DNA of 64,000 bases from Streptomyces cyanogenus (GCF_017526105.1 NZ_CP071839.1:6796001-6860000), one strand, 5' to 3'. Positions 31,516-40,626 are shown, counted from the stretch's first letter. A program made the numbers and translations. Notes: generated by a model from the sequence alone, not told the origin.

Positions 31516-32048
31516 GCCAGTCCCCTCTCGCTCAGCAGCGCGTACACCGACCCGGCGGACTCCTGGACCGTCTGGTGCTGCGACTCGATCCGCAGATCGG
31601 GCGTCTCCGGCTCCTCGTACGGGTCGTCCACGCCCGTCAGCCCGGACAGCTCGCCCGCGGCCTGTTTGGCGTACAGGCCCTTCACGTCCCGCACGCTGCA
31701 CACCTCGACCGGGGTCGCCACATGGATCTCCAGGTACGGCGTCCCGTTCTCCTCGTGCCGCTTGCGGACCGCGTCCCGGCTGTCCGTGTACGGCGCGATC
31801 ACCGGCACCAGCGCCTTGACGCCGTTACGGGCCAGCAGCTCGGCGACGAAGCCGATGCGCTGCACGTTGGTGTGCCGGTCCTCCCGGGAAAAGCCGAGGC
31901 CCGCCGAGATGAACTCGCGGATCTCGTCGCCGTCGAGCACCTCGACACGGTGGCCCTCGGCACGCAGCCGGTTCGCCAGCTCGTACGCGATGGTGGTCTT
32001 GCCGGCGCTCGGCAGACCCGTGAGCCAGACGGTGGCTCCGGTCGTCAC
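31512..32048 (-). CDS. cysC: Adenylylsulfate (APS) kinase
   Basis: A 178-residue P-loop kinase: WLTGLPSAGKTT (Walker A), VEVLDGDEIREF and GFSREDRHTNVQRIGFVAELL, which is diagnostic for APS kinase, followed by PYLEIHVATP and DVKGLYAKQAAGE. It phosphorylates APS to PAPS. I use GTG 32048 because AGGAG sits about 7 bases upstream; an ATG at 32138 overlaps the cysH stop (ATGA) but has no ribosome-binding site and would add 30 low-complexity residues. Since CysH looks like an APS reductase, PAPS may serve sulfotransferases instead. Confidence 0.93.
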   Translation of the reverse strand: MTTGATVWLTGLPSAGKTTIAYELANRLRAEGHRVEVLDGDEIREFISAGLGFSREDRHTNVQRIGFVAELLARNGVKALVPVIAPYTDSRDAVRKRHEENGTPYLEIHVATPVEVCSVRDVKGLYAKQAAGELSGLTGVDDPYEEPETPDLRIESQHQTVQESAGSVYALLSERGLA

Positions 32049-32134
32049 GTGGTTCTCCTGAATCGCAGTGGTCGTGTCGGTCACAGCAGGGGCGACGGCA
32101 GCCGCGGACGACGTGTGCGTCGCTGTGTGCGCCG

Positions 32135-32845
32135 TCATCCGTGCAGCCCGCACTCGGTCTTGGCGCGGCCCGCCCAGCGGCCGGCCCGCGCGTCCTCGCC
32201 CTCCAGGACCCGGCGGGTGCACGGGGCGCAGCCGACGGAGGCGTAGCCGTCCATCAGCAGCGGGTTGGTGAGCACGCCGTGTTCGGTGACGTACGCGTCC
32301 ACGTCGTCCTGGGTCCAGCGGGCGATCGGCGAGATCTTGACCTTCTGCCGCTTCTCGTCCCAGCCGACGACCGGGGTGTTCGCCCGGGTCGGGGACTCGT
32401 CGCGGCGCAGGCCCGTCGCCCACGCCTGGTAGTCCTTCAGGCCCTCTTCCAGCGGCTTCACCTTGCGCAGCCTGCAGCACAGGTCGGGGTCGCGGTCGTG
32501 CAGCTTCGGGCCGTGTTCGGCGTCCTGCTCGGCGACCGTCTGCCGCGGCGTGAGGGTGATGACGTTGACGTCCATCACGGCCTCCACGGCGTCCCGGGTG
32601 CCGATGGTCTCCGGGAAGTGGTAGCCGGTGTCGAGGAAGACGACGTCGACGCCCTTCAGTACCCGCGAGGCGAGATGGGCGACCACCGCGTCCTCCATGG
32701 AGGAGGTGACGCAGAACTTCTTCCCGAAGGTGTCCACCGCCCACTGGAGGATCTCCAGCGCGGAGGCGTCCTCCAGCTCACGGCCCGCCTGCTCGGCGAG
32801 TGCCTTCAGCTCCTCGGTCGTACGCTCCTGCTGAGCCGTCGTCAT
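32135..32845 (-). CDS. cysH: Phosphoadenylyl/adenylyl-sulfate reductase
   Basis: A 236-residue reductase of the PP-loop fold (KKFCVTSSMEDAVVAH, then DVVFLDTGYHFPET). It has the cysteine pairs of the 4Fe-4S type: DLCCRLRKVKPL and GCAPCTRRV, and ends ECGLHG with the catalytic cysteine. The iron-sulfur cysteines mark it as the APS-reducing bacterial form, although it may also take PAPS. It yields sulfite for Sir. It overlaps the zinc-ribbon gene (ATGA) upstream. Confidence 0.95.
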   Translation of the reverse strand: MTTAQQERTTEELKALAEQAGRELEDASALEILQWAVDTFGKKFCVTSSMEDAVVAHLASRVLKGVDVVFLDTGYHFPETIGTRDAVEAVMDVNVITLTPRQTVAEQDAEHGPKLHDRDPDLCCRLRKVKPLEEGLKDYQAWATGLRRDESPTRANTPVVGWDEKRQKVKISPIARWTQDDVDAYVTEHGVLTNPLLMDGYASVGCAPCTRRVLEGEDARAGRWAGRAKTECGLHG

Positions 32846-33024
32846 ATCCGGTCATCCCCTCCGTTGTCGGCTCGCTGCAGCCCCCGGGCCAGCAGCCCGA
32901 GGAACTTCAGCTGGAATGCGCGGTTGCACGCCCCGCATTCCCAGGCGCCGTGGCCCTGCTCGTGCGGACGCAGGTCCTCGTCACCGCAGTAGGGGCAGTG
33001 GAAAGGCGCCGCACGCTCGCTCAC
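32842..33024 (-). CDS. Small zinc-ribbon protein of the sulfate-reduction operon
   Basis: A 60-residue protein with a CPYC ... CGAC pair (residues 10-13 and 30-33), making one zinc ribbon, followed by a helical end. It sits between sir and cysH with four-base overlaps on both sides, a position I recall for a conserved small gene in Streptomyces cys clusters. It may help deliver electrons or assemble the iron-sulfur enzymes; that is inference. Confidence 0.85.
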   Translation of the reverse strand: MSERAAPFHCPYCGDEDLRPHEQGHGAWECGACNRAFQLKFLGLLARGLQRADNGGDDRI

Positions 33025-34718
33025 GACAGCGCCTCCTCGGAAGCTCGCGACGCCCAGGTGGCGAACCGCTCGCCGTCCTCGCGTTCCGCCTGGTAGCGCT
33101 TGAGCACCCGCTCGATGTAGTCGGGCAGCTCCTCGGCGGTGACCTTCAGGCCGCGCACCTTGCGGCCGAAGCCCGGCTCCAGGCCCAGCGCGCCGCCGAG
33201 GTGCACCTGGTAGCCCTCGACCTGCTCGCCCCGGTCGTCGAGGACCAGCTGACCCTTGAGACCGATGTCCGCGACCTGGATACGGGCGCAGGCGTTCGGG
33301 CAGCCGTTGAGGTTGATGGTGAGCGGCTCGTCGAAGTCCGGCAGCCGGCGCTCCAGCTCGTCGATCAGCTGCGAGCCGCGCTGCTTGGTCTCCACGATGG
33401 CGAGCTTGCAGAACTCGATGCCGGTGCAGGCCATCGTGCCGCGCCGGAAGGAGGACGGCCGCGCGGTGAGGTCCAGCGCCTCCAGGCCCTCCACCAGCGA
33501 GTCGACCTGGTCCTGCTCGACGTCGAGGATGATCATCTTCTGCTCGACGGTGGTGCGGACCCGTCCCGAGCCGTGCGCCTCGGCGAGGTCGGCGACCTTC
33601 GTCAGGGTGGCCCCGTCGACCCGGCCGACGCGCGGCGCGAAACCGACGTAGAACCGGCCGTCCTTCTGCCGGTGCACACCGATGTGGTCACGCCACTGCT
33701 GCACCGGCTGCTCGGGGGCGGGCCCGTCGGTCAGCTTGCGGCCCAGGTACTCGTCCTCCAGCACCTGCCGGAACTTCTCCGCGCCCCAGTCGGCGACGAG
33801 GAACTTCAGCCGGGCCCGGTTGCGCAGTCGCCGGTAGCCGTAGTCGCGGAAGATCGAGATGACGCCCTCGTAGACGTCCGGGACCTCGTCGATCGGCACC
33901 CAGGCACCGAGCCGCACGCCCAGCTTGGGGTTGGTGGACAGACCGCCGCCGACCCACACGTCGAAACCCGGCCCGTGCTCGGGGTGGCGTACGCCGACGA
34001 ACGCGACGTCGTTGATCTCGTGCACCACGTCCAGCAGCGGCGAACCCGAGATGGCCGTCTTGAACTTCCGCGGCAGGTTCGAGTACGCCTTGTTGTTCAG
34101 GACGCGGCGCTTCATCTCCTCCAGCGCCGGCGTGGCGTCGATGATCTCGTCCTCGGCGATGCCCGCCACCGGGGAGCCGATCATCACACGCGGGGTGTCA
34201 CCGCAGGCGGTGACCGTGGACAGGCCCACGCCCTCCAGCCGGTCCCAGATCTCGGGCACGTCCTCGATCCGGATCCAGTGGTACTGGACGTTCTGCCGGT
34301 CGGTGATGTCCGCCGTGCCGCGCGCGAACTCCTGCGAGATCTCGCCGATCACCCGCAGCTGCCGCGTGGTGAGCGCCCCGCCGTCGATGCGCACGCGCAG
34401 CATGAAGTACTCGTCGTCCAGCTCCTCCGGCTCCAGGATCGCGGTCTTGCCGCCGTCGATCCCGGGCTTGCGCTGGGTGTACAGCCCCCACCAGCGCATC
34501 CGGCCGCGCAGGTCGTTCGGGTCGATCGAGTCGAAGCCGCGCTTGGAGTAGATCGTCTCAATGCGTGTCCGCACATTGAGACCGTCGTCGTCCTTCTTGA
34601 ACTGCTCGTTGCCGTTGAGGGGCGTGAAGTGGCCAACGGCCCACTGGCCCTCACCGCGGTGACGGCTCACCTTGCGGCGGGGCGCGGAGGCGGCAGGGTT
34701 CTGTGGGGTGGCGGCCAT
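33021..34718 (-). CDS. sir: Assimilatory sulfite reductase (ferredoxin type)
   Basis: A 565-residue hemoprotein that reduces sulfite to sulfide with six electrons from ferredoxin. The siroheme/4Fe-4S cysteines are TMACTGIEFCKLAIVE (C-x5-C) and NLNGCPNACARI (C-x3-C). The N-terminal ferrodoxin-like half has QNVQYHWIRIEDVP and GDTPRVMIGSP, and arginines for sulfite binding are spread as expected. ATG 34718 has GAAGGA 8 bases upstream, so the apparent 29-residue extension (frame open to 34805) is not coding. It opens the biosynthetic operon, downstream of a leader peptide. Confidence 0.95.
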   Translation of the reverse strand: MAATPQNPAASAPRRKVSRHRGEGQWAVGHFTPLNGNEQFKKDDDGLNVRTRIETIYSKRGFDSIDPNDLRGRMRWWGLYTQRKPGIDGGKTAILEPEELDDEYFMLRVRIDGGALTTRQLRVIGEISQEFARGTADITDRQNVQYHWIRIEDVPEIWDRLEGVGLSTVTACGDTPRVMIGSPVAGIAEDEIIDATPALEEMKRRVLNNKAYSNLPRKFKTAISGSPLLDVVHEINDVAFVGVRHPEHGPGFDVWVGGGLSTNPKLGVRLGAWVPIDEVPDVYEGVISIFRDYGYRRLRNRARLKFLVADWGAEKFRQVLEDEYLGRKLTDGPAPEQPVQQWRDHIGVHRQKDGRFYVGFAPRVGRVDGATLTKVADLAEAHGSGRVRTTVEQKMIILDVEQDQVDSLVEGLEALDLTARPSSFRRGTMACTGIEFCKLAIVETKQRGSQLIDELERRLPDFDEPLTINLNGCPNACARIQVADIGLKGQLVLDDRGEQVEGYQVHLGGALGLEPGFGRKVRGLKVTAEELPDYIERVLKRYQAEREDGERFATWASRASEEALS

Positions 34719-34845
34719 GGGTGTACGTCCTTCGGGACAGGCGGGAATTCGGCTCTGACCTGCGCGTACGTGCGCATGCGGGCATAGGTGCGCGCCATTG
34801 CGCAAGCGTGATCAGGTACGGGGAATGAACGGCAGTGCTGGGGCG

Positions 34846-34929
34846 TCAGCTCGCCGGACAGATGGCGCTGGACATGCGGCCGAGGTCGACGTGCCGCCGA
34901 CTCACCAAGGCAATTCCAGTTCCAGGCAT
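34846..34929 (-). CDS. Cysteine-type putative leader peptide upstream of sir
   Basis: A 27-residue ORF (MPGTGIALVSRRHVDLGR, then MSSAICPAS). The RRHVDLGR...C pattern is the signature of Streptomyces putative leader peptides found before sulfur genes; the single cysteine near the end probably makes translation sensitive to cysteine supply and so controls the operon by attenuation. It ends 127 bases before the sir start, enough for attenuator structures. The pattern is seen directly; the regulatory role is inferred from the family. Confidence 0.85.
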   Translation of the reverse strand: MPGTGIALVSRRHVDLGRMSSAICPAS

Positions 34930-34951
34930 GACGGAAGCGTGTCACGGCGAT

Positions 34952-34966
34952 CTGGACACAGTCCAG
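34952..34966 (-). promoter_or_regulatory. Candidate operator upstream of the leader peptide
   Basis: A perfect inverted repeat CTGGAC-ACA-GTCCAG lies 23 bases upstream of the leader ATG, where the -35 region is expected. It probably binds the regulator of the sulfate operon; that regulator is not in the window. Confidence 0.55.
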
Positions 34967-34982
34967 CTTTATCCATCATGCG

Positions 34983-35017
34983 GACACCCTTGTCCCGGAA
35001 TATGGGACAAGGGTGTC
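34983..35017 (-). terminator. Terminator of the acetyltransferase gene
   Basis: Perfect 14-bp arms GACACCCTTGTCCC / GGGACAAGGGTGTC with a 7-base AT-rich loop, 40 bases downstream of the acetyltransferase stop and upstream of the sulfate operon promoter. It insulates the two. Confidence 0.8.
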
Positions 35018-35056
35018 GTCGCTCACATGCGCTGCGGGAAGGCTTGTCCCGCAAGG

Positions 35057-35629
35057 TCAGGCGGGGTATGCCCCGGGCCACGGCCCCGGCGTGGGCGTGT
35101 CCGGCTCCAGCTCCACCTTGGTGTCGAACAGCTTGAAGCCGCGCCGCTGGTAGTTGTCCATCGCGAAGTCGCCGTCCTTGCTGCACGTGTGCAGCCACAC
35201 CCGCTTGGTCGGCGTCCGACCCGGCCACCGCTCGGCCAGGTCCCAGGCCCGCGCCGTGCCGTACGCCAGCAGGTGCCCGCCGATGCGCCGGCCGCGGAAG
35301 GCGGGGATCAGCCCGAAGTAGGCGATCTCGACCACGCCCTCGTCCTGCGGGTCCAGCTCCACGAAGCCGGCCGGGGTACCGCGGTCGTAGGCCACCCAGG
35401 TCTCCACGCCGGGCCGCTCCAGGTACTCCTGCCACCGCGCGTACGACCAGCCCAGCCGGTCGGTCCACCGGATGTCGCCGCCGACCGAGGCGTACAGGAA
35501 GCGGCTGAACTCGGGGGAGGGCACCTCGGCACGGACGATCCGGACGTCGCCGTCGGGGGCGGCGGCGGGCAGGAGATCGGCCGGAGAGGTCTGCTCCAGG
35601 GACCACGTGGTGACAGGAACGCTGCTCAT
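35057..35629 (-). CDS. GNAT-family N-acetyltransferase
   Basis: A 190-residue acetyltransferase. The acetyl-CoA binding segment is VEIAYFGLIPAFRGRRIGGHLL (motif A), with the Q/R-x-x-G-x-G/A loop reading RGRRIG, and the C-terminal motif DNYQRRGFKLFDTK is typical of GNAT motif B. The substrate is unknown. It stands alone between two terminators or long gaps; ATG 35629 matches the domain start. Confidence 0.88.
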   Translation of the reverse strand: MSSVPVTTWSLEQTSPADLLPAAAPDGDVRIVRAEVPSPEFSRFLYASVGGDIRWTDRLGWSYARWQEYLERPGVETWVAYDRGTPAGFVELDPQDEGVVEIAYFGLIPAFRGRRIGGHLLAYGTARAWDLAERWPGRTPTKRVWLHTCSKDGDFAMDNYQRRGFKLFDTKVELEPDTPTPGPWPGAYPA

Positions 35630-35788
35630 GCGGGCCAGGGAACCACTCCCCGGCCCGGTCTGTCGATCGGCGCCGGGGAACGCGGCCGGCCCCCGGGCCG
35701 GCAGGGGTCGTGCGGTTGGGTTCGGGGTGTGGTGGTGGTCGGTCGGCGGCGGTGCGTACGGCATTCGGTCCGGCAGGGGCCGCGCGGG

Positions 35789-37123
35789 TCAGTCCACGGC
35801 GCGGTCGAGGTCGGCCAGCGGCAGTGCGAACAGCATCCGGTCCGACAGCGACCAGACCTCCCCGGTCGCCTGCCAGTAGGAGAGGGAGCCCGCGTCCCGC
35901 GCCCAGCAGCGGTCCGAGGCGTCGGCGCCGCAGCGGGCCGCCTTGGCTCCGGCGGTGTCCTGCCGCCACAGCCCGCCGTGCCCGTCCTGCGACCCGGGCA
36001 GCCGTCCCACATACCAGGACGGCCCGTCTGCTCCCGGCTTCCGGTACGACAGCACGCCCCGGATCCCGGTCGCCCGGGTCCGGTACGCCTCCACCGCGTC
36101 CGCCCGCCCCCGGGCGTCCGTGGCGAGCAGCCCGGGACGCGCCGGGTCGGTGCTGAACGCGTACCGCCACAGCCGGCCGTGCCGGTCGCCGTCCGGCGCC
36201 GTCCACTCCGCGGCGACCAGGCTGTCGGGCGCCGTACCCCGGTCCAGGGCGAGCGCGCCCGGACAGGGCGGGCCGGCGGCGGCGCAGCGGCCGGCGGTGA
36301 AGCGGTACGAGCCGACCGCGGGCAGGACGTAGCGGTAGCCGTCGGCGGACCAGCCGCCGGGCACCCGGCCGATCGCGGGGCCGTCCACGGTGGTGCGCTG
36401 GATGCGGTCGAGGTCGTAGACGTAGAGCGCGTCGGCGCTGCCGGCCGTGGTGGTGACCAGCAGTTTGTTCTCGTACCAGACCATGCCGGAGATCCCGGAG
36501 GCCAGGCCCCGGTAGTCCCGGCCGCCGTCGACCGGGACGACCAGCAGAGCCCAGCGGTAGGCGAGCTGCGCCGGGTCGTCCGCGTCGACGATGGCGACCC
36601 GGGCGAGGCCCCGCTCGGCGGGGCGGCCGGCGGTGGTGCTGTGGGTCCAGCCGGCCAGGACCACCCGGTGGGTGCCCCAGACACCGTCGTCGTCGGCGTC
36701 CCCGGAGGTGGTCACCGAGGCGGGTCGCCAGGCGTCGGATGCGGTGTCGGCCGGGTCCCAGCAGTAGGCGCGGGCCGCGGAGGGGGCGACGGGCAGGGAC
36801 GCGCGGTCGCCGGACGGGCAGTCGGCGGACTCGCGCAGTCCGCGGTCGGCGTTGCGCAGCACCTCGTCCACGCCGACCGGGCGGCCCATCGCGGTGGCGA
36901 GCCGGTCCAGCGTGCGGGCGGGTACCAGGTGCTCCTGGAGCCGGAGCGGGCCGGTGTCCGCGGGGGAGGCCAGCGGCTTCAGTGCGCCCGGGCCCTCGCC
37001 GACCTCGGCCTGGGAGGCGCTGATCAGGGTGGCGGCGGCGGTGAGGGCCAGCGCCGTACCGGTCAGGACGGCGCGCAGTGCCGCGCCCCGTCTGCGTCGG
37101 CGGTGTCTGCCGCGATGCTTCAT
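35789..37123 (-). CDS. Secreted protein of unknown function
   Basis: A 444-residue protein with a basic, arginine-rich start (MKHRGRHRRRRRGAALR) and one hydrophobic stretch (LTGTALALTAAATLIS), a Sec signal peptide or anchor. The rest is soluble and beta-rich, with repeated W and YxxxxxxG patterns (GLASGISGMVWYENKLLVTT, DALYVYDLDRIQ) as in beta-propeller-like or hydrolase-like secreted proteins. Paired cysteines (RCAAAGPPC and ARCGADASDRC) suggest disulfides outside the cell. I do not recognise the family. Confidence 0.75.
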   Translation of the reverse strand: MKHRGRHRRRRRGAALRAVLTGTALALTAAATLISASQAEVGEGPGALKPLASPADTGPLRLQEHLVPARTLDRLATAMGRPVGVDEVLRNADRGLRESADCPSGDRASLPVAPSAARAYCWDPADTASDAWRPASVTTSGDADDDGVWGTHRVVLAGWTHSTTAGRPAERGLARVAIVDADDPAQLAYRWALLVVPVDGGRDYRGLASGISGMVWYENKLLVTTTAGSADALYVYDLDRIQRTTVDGPAIGRVPGGWSADGYRYVLPAVGSYRFTAGRCAAAGPPCPGALALDRGTAPDSLVAAEWTAPDGDRHGRLWRYAFSTDPARPGLLATDARGRADAVEAYRTRATGIRGVLSYRKPGADGPSWYVGRLPGSQDGHGGLWRQDTAGAKAARCGADASDRCWARDAGSLSYWQATGEVWSLSDRMLFALPLADLDRAVD

Positions 37124-37292
37124 CTCTCCTCCAGAGGACGGGCCAACTGCGCCTCACGATCCGTACGTTGACGTGAGGAACAGGTGGGGAGGCCCGTACG
37201 GGATGCTACGGCAGGAACGGCCCGGGCAGGGTGAAGTCCCCGCAGATCGGGGGAGGGAGCGCGGACCGCGCCGGGGTGGGACGCACGGCCAT

Positions 37293-38600
37293 TCACGCCG
37301 GGGGCCGACCGGTCCGGCCGTCGTGCGTGGCATTCCGCTTCCGGGTAATCGCCGGTGCCGTCGACTGGGGGAGCAGGTCACGCGGATTATCCGGAAGGAT
37401 CACATCCACTTCCGCATCGTCGCGGAAACGATACGGCCGATGGTGCAGGAGTTCCCCGAGGTACCGCCGCACTCTGGACATCTCGGCCCGTACGGTCACG
37501 GTCCGGGAGGGATCGCCGAACAGATCCTGCGCCAGCTCCGCCGCCCCGCGTCCGGCCCGGTGCTCCGCGAGCAGGTACAGCAACTCGGCGTGCCGCGGAC
37601 TGAGTTCCCGCGACCAGGAGGCCGCCGAGGCCGTGACCGTCACCGTGCAGCGGCCCGCCCGGGAGAGGTCCAGCACGATCCGGAGGACGGCACCGGCCTG
37701 GACCTCGTCCTCCGCCCGCAGCAACCAGCCCCCGGCCAGCGGCTCCACCGCGCAGGAACCCAGCGAGGGCAGCCACCGGCGGCCCGGCGCCAGCGACTTG
37801 GGCAGCGCCACCCGCCGCACGTACGGCATCCCCGTCACGGCCGCCGACCAGCCGTCGCGGTCCACCACCAGCGCCCGCCCGGCCAGCCGGGCCAGCACCG
37901 GCGCCGCCACCGCCCGCAGCCCTTCCAGCGAGGCCTGGTGCAGCTCCCGCAGCCGGGCCTCGGCCAGCTTCGCCACCGAGTCCACCCAGGCCAGGGTGGC
38001 CGGATGCATGGTCTCCAGCGGGCCGCTGAGGTCCACCACCCCGAGCAGCCGGCCGTCGCGGGGATCGATGATCGGCGCACCCGAACAGGTCCAGGAGGCG
38101 TGCGACCGTACGAAGTGCTCGGCGGCGAACACCTGCACCGGCCGCCGCACCACCGCCGGGGTGCCCACCCCGTTGGTGCCGACGACGTCTTCCCGCCAGT
38201 CCGCGCCGAGTTCGAAGCCCAGCCCGTCGGCCTTGCGCAGCACCGCGGCCGACCCCTCCCGCCACAGCACACGCCCGTCGGCGTCCGCCACCACCATGAT
38301 GTGCTGGGCGATGTCCGCGACCGAAAGCAACCCCTCCCGCAGCACCGGCAGAACGTGCCGCAGCGGGGACTCCTCCCGCCGGCGCCGCACCTCGTCGGAC
38401 GGCAACAGCCGGGAGCGGAAGTCGTGTTCGGGATCGACACCGCTGCGCAGCATCCGCCCCCACGACTGCTCGATCACCGGCCGGGGGGCGACCCGCGCAC
38501 GTTGCCCGGCGAGCGTGGCCTCACGCACCTCGTTCAGCACCCGCGCCGCCTGTGCCGCGTCCACGGCGGCCAGGCGCGCCACGTTCATCGGCGGGTTCAC
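37293..38600 (-). CDS. GAF-domain transcriptional regulator (AcoR-like, without sigma54 domain)
   Basis: A 435-residue regulator. The N-terminal third resembles AcoR (VIEQSWGRMLRSGVDPE, then LLSVADIAQHIMVVAD and the GAF segment DVVGTNGVGTPAVVRRPVQV, with CSGAPIIDPRDG). There is no AAA+ domain, as usual in Streptomyces; instead the C-terminal 130 residues carry a winged-helix-like segment (ELSPRHAELLYLLAEHRAGR). Such regulators typically control alcohol or aldehyde dehydrogenase genes. GTG 38600 has GGAGGA 8 bases upstream. No target gene is adjacent. Confidence 0.82.
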   Translation of the reverse strand: MNPPMNVARLAAVDAAQAARVLNEVREATLAGQRARVAPRPVIEQSWGRMLRSGVDPEHDFRSRLLPSDEVRRRREESPLRHVLPVLREGLLSVADIAQHIMVVADADGRVLWREGSAAVLRKADGLGFELGADWREDVVGTNGVGTPAVVRRPVQVFAAEHFVRSHASWTCSGAPIIDPRDGRLLGVVDLSGPLETMHPATLAWVDSVAKLAEARLRELHQASLEGLRAVAAPVLARLAGRALVVDRDGWSAAVTGMPYVRRVALPKSLAPGRRWLPSLGSCAVEPLAGGWLLRAEDEVQAGAVLRIVLDLSRAGRCTVTVTASAASWSRELSPRHAELLYLLAEHRAGRGAAELAQDLFGDPSRTVTVRAEMSRVRRYLGELLHHRPYRFRDDAEVDVILPDNPRDLLPQSTAPAITRKRNATHDGRTGRPPA

Positions 38601-38736
38601 CACTGCGGTCCTCCGGAAAAGGGCATCGAACACACCTGTCAAGTCGTCCGGGCGGCGGTTTCCGGTCCGACTGTGCCTCTCATACTGCCGCTCCGGACAT
38701 GGCGGAGGCACAGACTCCGCGCATGTGCCCCCTTAA

Positions 38737-38754
38737 GTTGCAACCCCCTGCAAC
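38737..38754. promoter_or_regulatory. Candidate operator upstream of the GAF regulator
   Basis: An inverted repeat GTTGCA-ACCCCC-TGCAAC. It can also be read as the direct repeat TGCAACCC with 10-base period (38739 and 38749). It lies about 140 bases upstream of the regulator gene and may be its binding site. Confidence 0.45.
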
Positions 38755-38836
38755 CCTGGTGGACCGACGAGCGGTGGCTGAGACTTGACCGCGACGCCCT
38801 GCGCGTCCCGCGGGCTCAACGGGCCCCCGATGGCGG

Positions 38837-38866
38837 GGGTGGTGCCGTGTCGGCGCAGCACCACCC
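38837..38866 (-). terminator. Possible terminator of the acyl-CoA dehydrogenase gene
   Basis: A 9-bp stem GGGTGGTGC / GCACCACCC with a 12-base loop, about 120 bases downstream of the stop on the minus strand. The remaining 38601-38988 region shows no gene. Confidence 0.35.
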
Positions 38867-38988
38867 TCTGCCGTCCGGCGGTTCGGCCGCGCGCGGCAGG
38901 GGTGCCCCTCGCCGTGCAGCGGCGGTTGCGGGCCCGTCGTGGCTGCGCGCAGTTCCCCGCCCCCGGGTTGGTCAGGTCGGCCTGCGCC

Positions 38989-40626
38989 TCACAGCGTCGG
39001 GCGTGCCCGGTCCACCACCGACTCCAGGTCCAGGCCCGTCGGCAACGTGCCGAAGGACGCGCCGTGGTCGCCGCCCAGCCGGGAGGCGCAGAAGGCGTCG
39101 GCGACCTCCGGCGGCGCGTGCCGTACCAGCAGGGAACCCTGCAGGACCAGGGCGAGCCGCTCCACCACACGGCGGGCCCGGCCCTCGACACCGTCCAGGT
39201 CGGCGAGTTCGGTGAACAGGTCCTTCACCGCACGGTCCAGCCGGTGGTCGGCGCCGTGCGCGCGGCCGATCTCGGTGAGACAGGCGTCCAGCGCGCCCGG
39301 CTCCCGCTGCAGCGCCCGGAGCACGTCCAGCGCCTGCACGTTCCCGGCACCCTCCCAGATCGAGTTCAGCGGCGACTCCCGCACCAGCCGGGGCAGGCCG
39401 GACTCCTCGACGTACCCGTTGCCGCCGAGGCACTCGGCGGCCTCCACCACCACCGGCGCACAACGCTTGGTGATCCAGTACTTGGCCGCCGGCACCGCGA
39501 GCCGCAGGAAGGCCCGCTCCTGCTCCCCGCCGTCGTCACAGGCCGCGGCGAGCCGCAGCCCGAGCACCGTGGCCGCCTCCGACTCCAGCGCCAGGTCGGC
39601 GAGGACATTGCGCATCAGCGGCTTGTCGGCCAGCTTCCCGCCGAACGCCTCCCGGTGGGAGCAGTGGTGCACGGCCTGCGCCACCGCCTGCCGCATCAGG
39701 CCCGCCGAGCCGAGCGCGCAGTCCAGCCGGGTCGCGGCGACCATCCCGATGATCGTGTGCACCCCGCGCCCCTCCTCGCCGACCCGGCGCGCCCAGGTGC
39801 CGTCGAACTCCACCTCGGCGGAGGCGTTCGAGCGGTTGCCCAGCTTGTCCTTCAGCCGCTGGATCAGGAAGACGTTGCGCCCGCCGTCGGGCAGGACCCG
39901 CGGGACCAGGAAGCAGGTCAGCCCGCCCGGGGCCTGCGCGAGCACCAGGAACGCGTCCGACATCGGCGCCGAGCAGAACCACTTGTGTCCCGTCAGCACA
40001 TAGGTGCCGGGCTCCGTGAGGGGCCGCGCCACGGTGGTGTTCGCGCGGACGTCGCTGCCGCCCTGCTTCTCGGTCATGCCCATCCCGAACAGCGCGCCGG
40101 GCTTCTGTCCGGCGGGCCGCAGCTGCCGGTCGTAGATCGTGGACGTCAGCCGGGGCTCCCACTCGGCGGCCAGCTCGGCGTCGGCGCGCAGCGCGGGCAC
40201 CGCCGCGTGCGTCATCGACAGCGGGCAGCAGGTGCCCGCCTCCACCTGCGTCCAGACCAGGAACCCGGCCGCCCGGCGCACATGTCCCGCGGGTCGCGTC
40301 CAGGCGCCGGTCAGACCGGCCGAGACGCCCTTGCCGAGCAGCCGGTGCCAGGCCGGATGGAACTCGACCTCGTCGACCCGGTGGCCGTACCGGTCGTGGC
40401 TGCGCAGCCGGGGCGGGTGCTCGTCCGCCTGCACCGCCCACTCGTGCAGTTGTGCGGAGCCGGCGGCCCGGCCGAGCGCGGACAGTTCGGCGCGCACCTC
40501 GTCCAGGACGTCGGGCGCCGTGTGGCGGTCGACGGCTTCGGCGAGGGCCCGGTCGGCGGTGAAGACGTCGTAGCCGACCAACGGAGGCGGCTGGTTCGTC
40601 ACGGTGTGCGTGGAGGTGCCTGCCAT
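38989..40626 (-). CDS. Acyl-CoA dehydrogenase, AidB-like
   Basis: A 545-residue flavoprotein. AidB-like features are AGTCCPLSMTHAAVPALR, LFGMGMTEKQGGSDVRANTT (FAD and substrate segment), TGHKWFCSAPMSDAFLVLAQ and the C-terminal AECLGGNGYVEESGLPRL, followed by an extra 130-residue helical domain. This group includes DNA-alkylation-response AidB and isovaleryl-CoA-type enzymes; I cannot separate them. The mRNA is probably leaderless: TAGGTT is 7 bases before ATG 40626. It is divergent from the YihY gene. Confidence 0.9.
   Translation of the reverse strand: MAGTSTHTVTNQPPPLVGYDVFTADRALAEAVDRHTAPDVLDEVRAELSALGRAAGSAQLHEWAVQADEHPPRLRSHDRYGHRVDEVEFHPAWHRLLGKGVSAGLTGAWTRPAGHVRRAAGFLVWTQVEAGTCCPLSMTHAAVPALRADAELAAEWEPRLTSTIYDRQLRPAGQKPGALFGMGMTEKQGGSDVRANTTVARPLTEPGTYVLTGHKWFCSAPMSDAFLVLAQAPGGLTCFLVPRVLPDGGRNVFLIQRLKDKLGNRSNASAEVEFDGTWARRVGEEGRGVHTIIGMVAATRLDCALGSAGLMRQAVAQAVHHCSHREAFGGKLADKPLMRNVLADLALESEAATVLGLRLAAACDDGGEQERAFLRLAVPAAKYWITKRCAPVVVEAAECLGGNGYVEESGLPRLVRESPLNSIWEGAGNVQALDVLRALQREPGALDACLTEIGRAHGADHRLDRAVKDLFTELADLDGVEGRARRVVERLALVLQGSLLVRHAPPEVADAFCASRLGGDHGASFGTLPTGLDLESVVDRARPTL

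Noticed and set aside
32049..32138. Longer CysC from ATG 32138
   Set aside because: It overlaps the cysH stop by ATGA but has no ribosome-binding site, and the additional 30 residues are Thr/Ala-rich; GTG 32048 has AGGAG. The longer form is not fully excluded.
34719..34805. 29-residue extension of sulfite reductase (MRNGAHLCPHAH...)
   Set aside because: ATG 34718 has a proper ribosome-binding site and the extension is unlike sulfite reductases; the sequence is the leader region.
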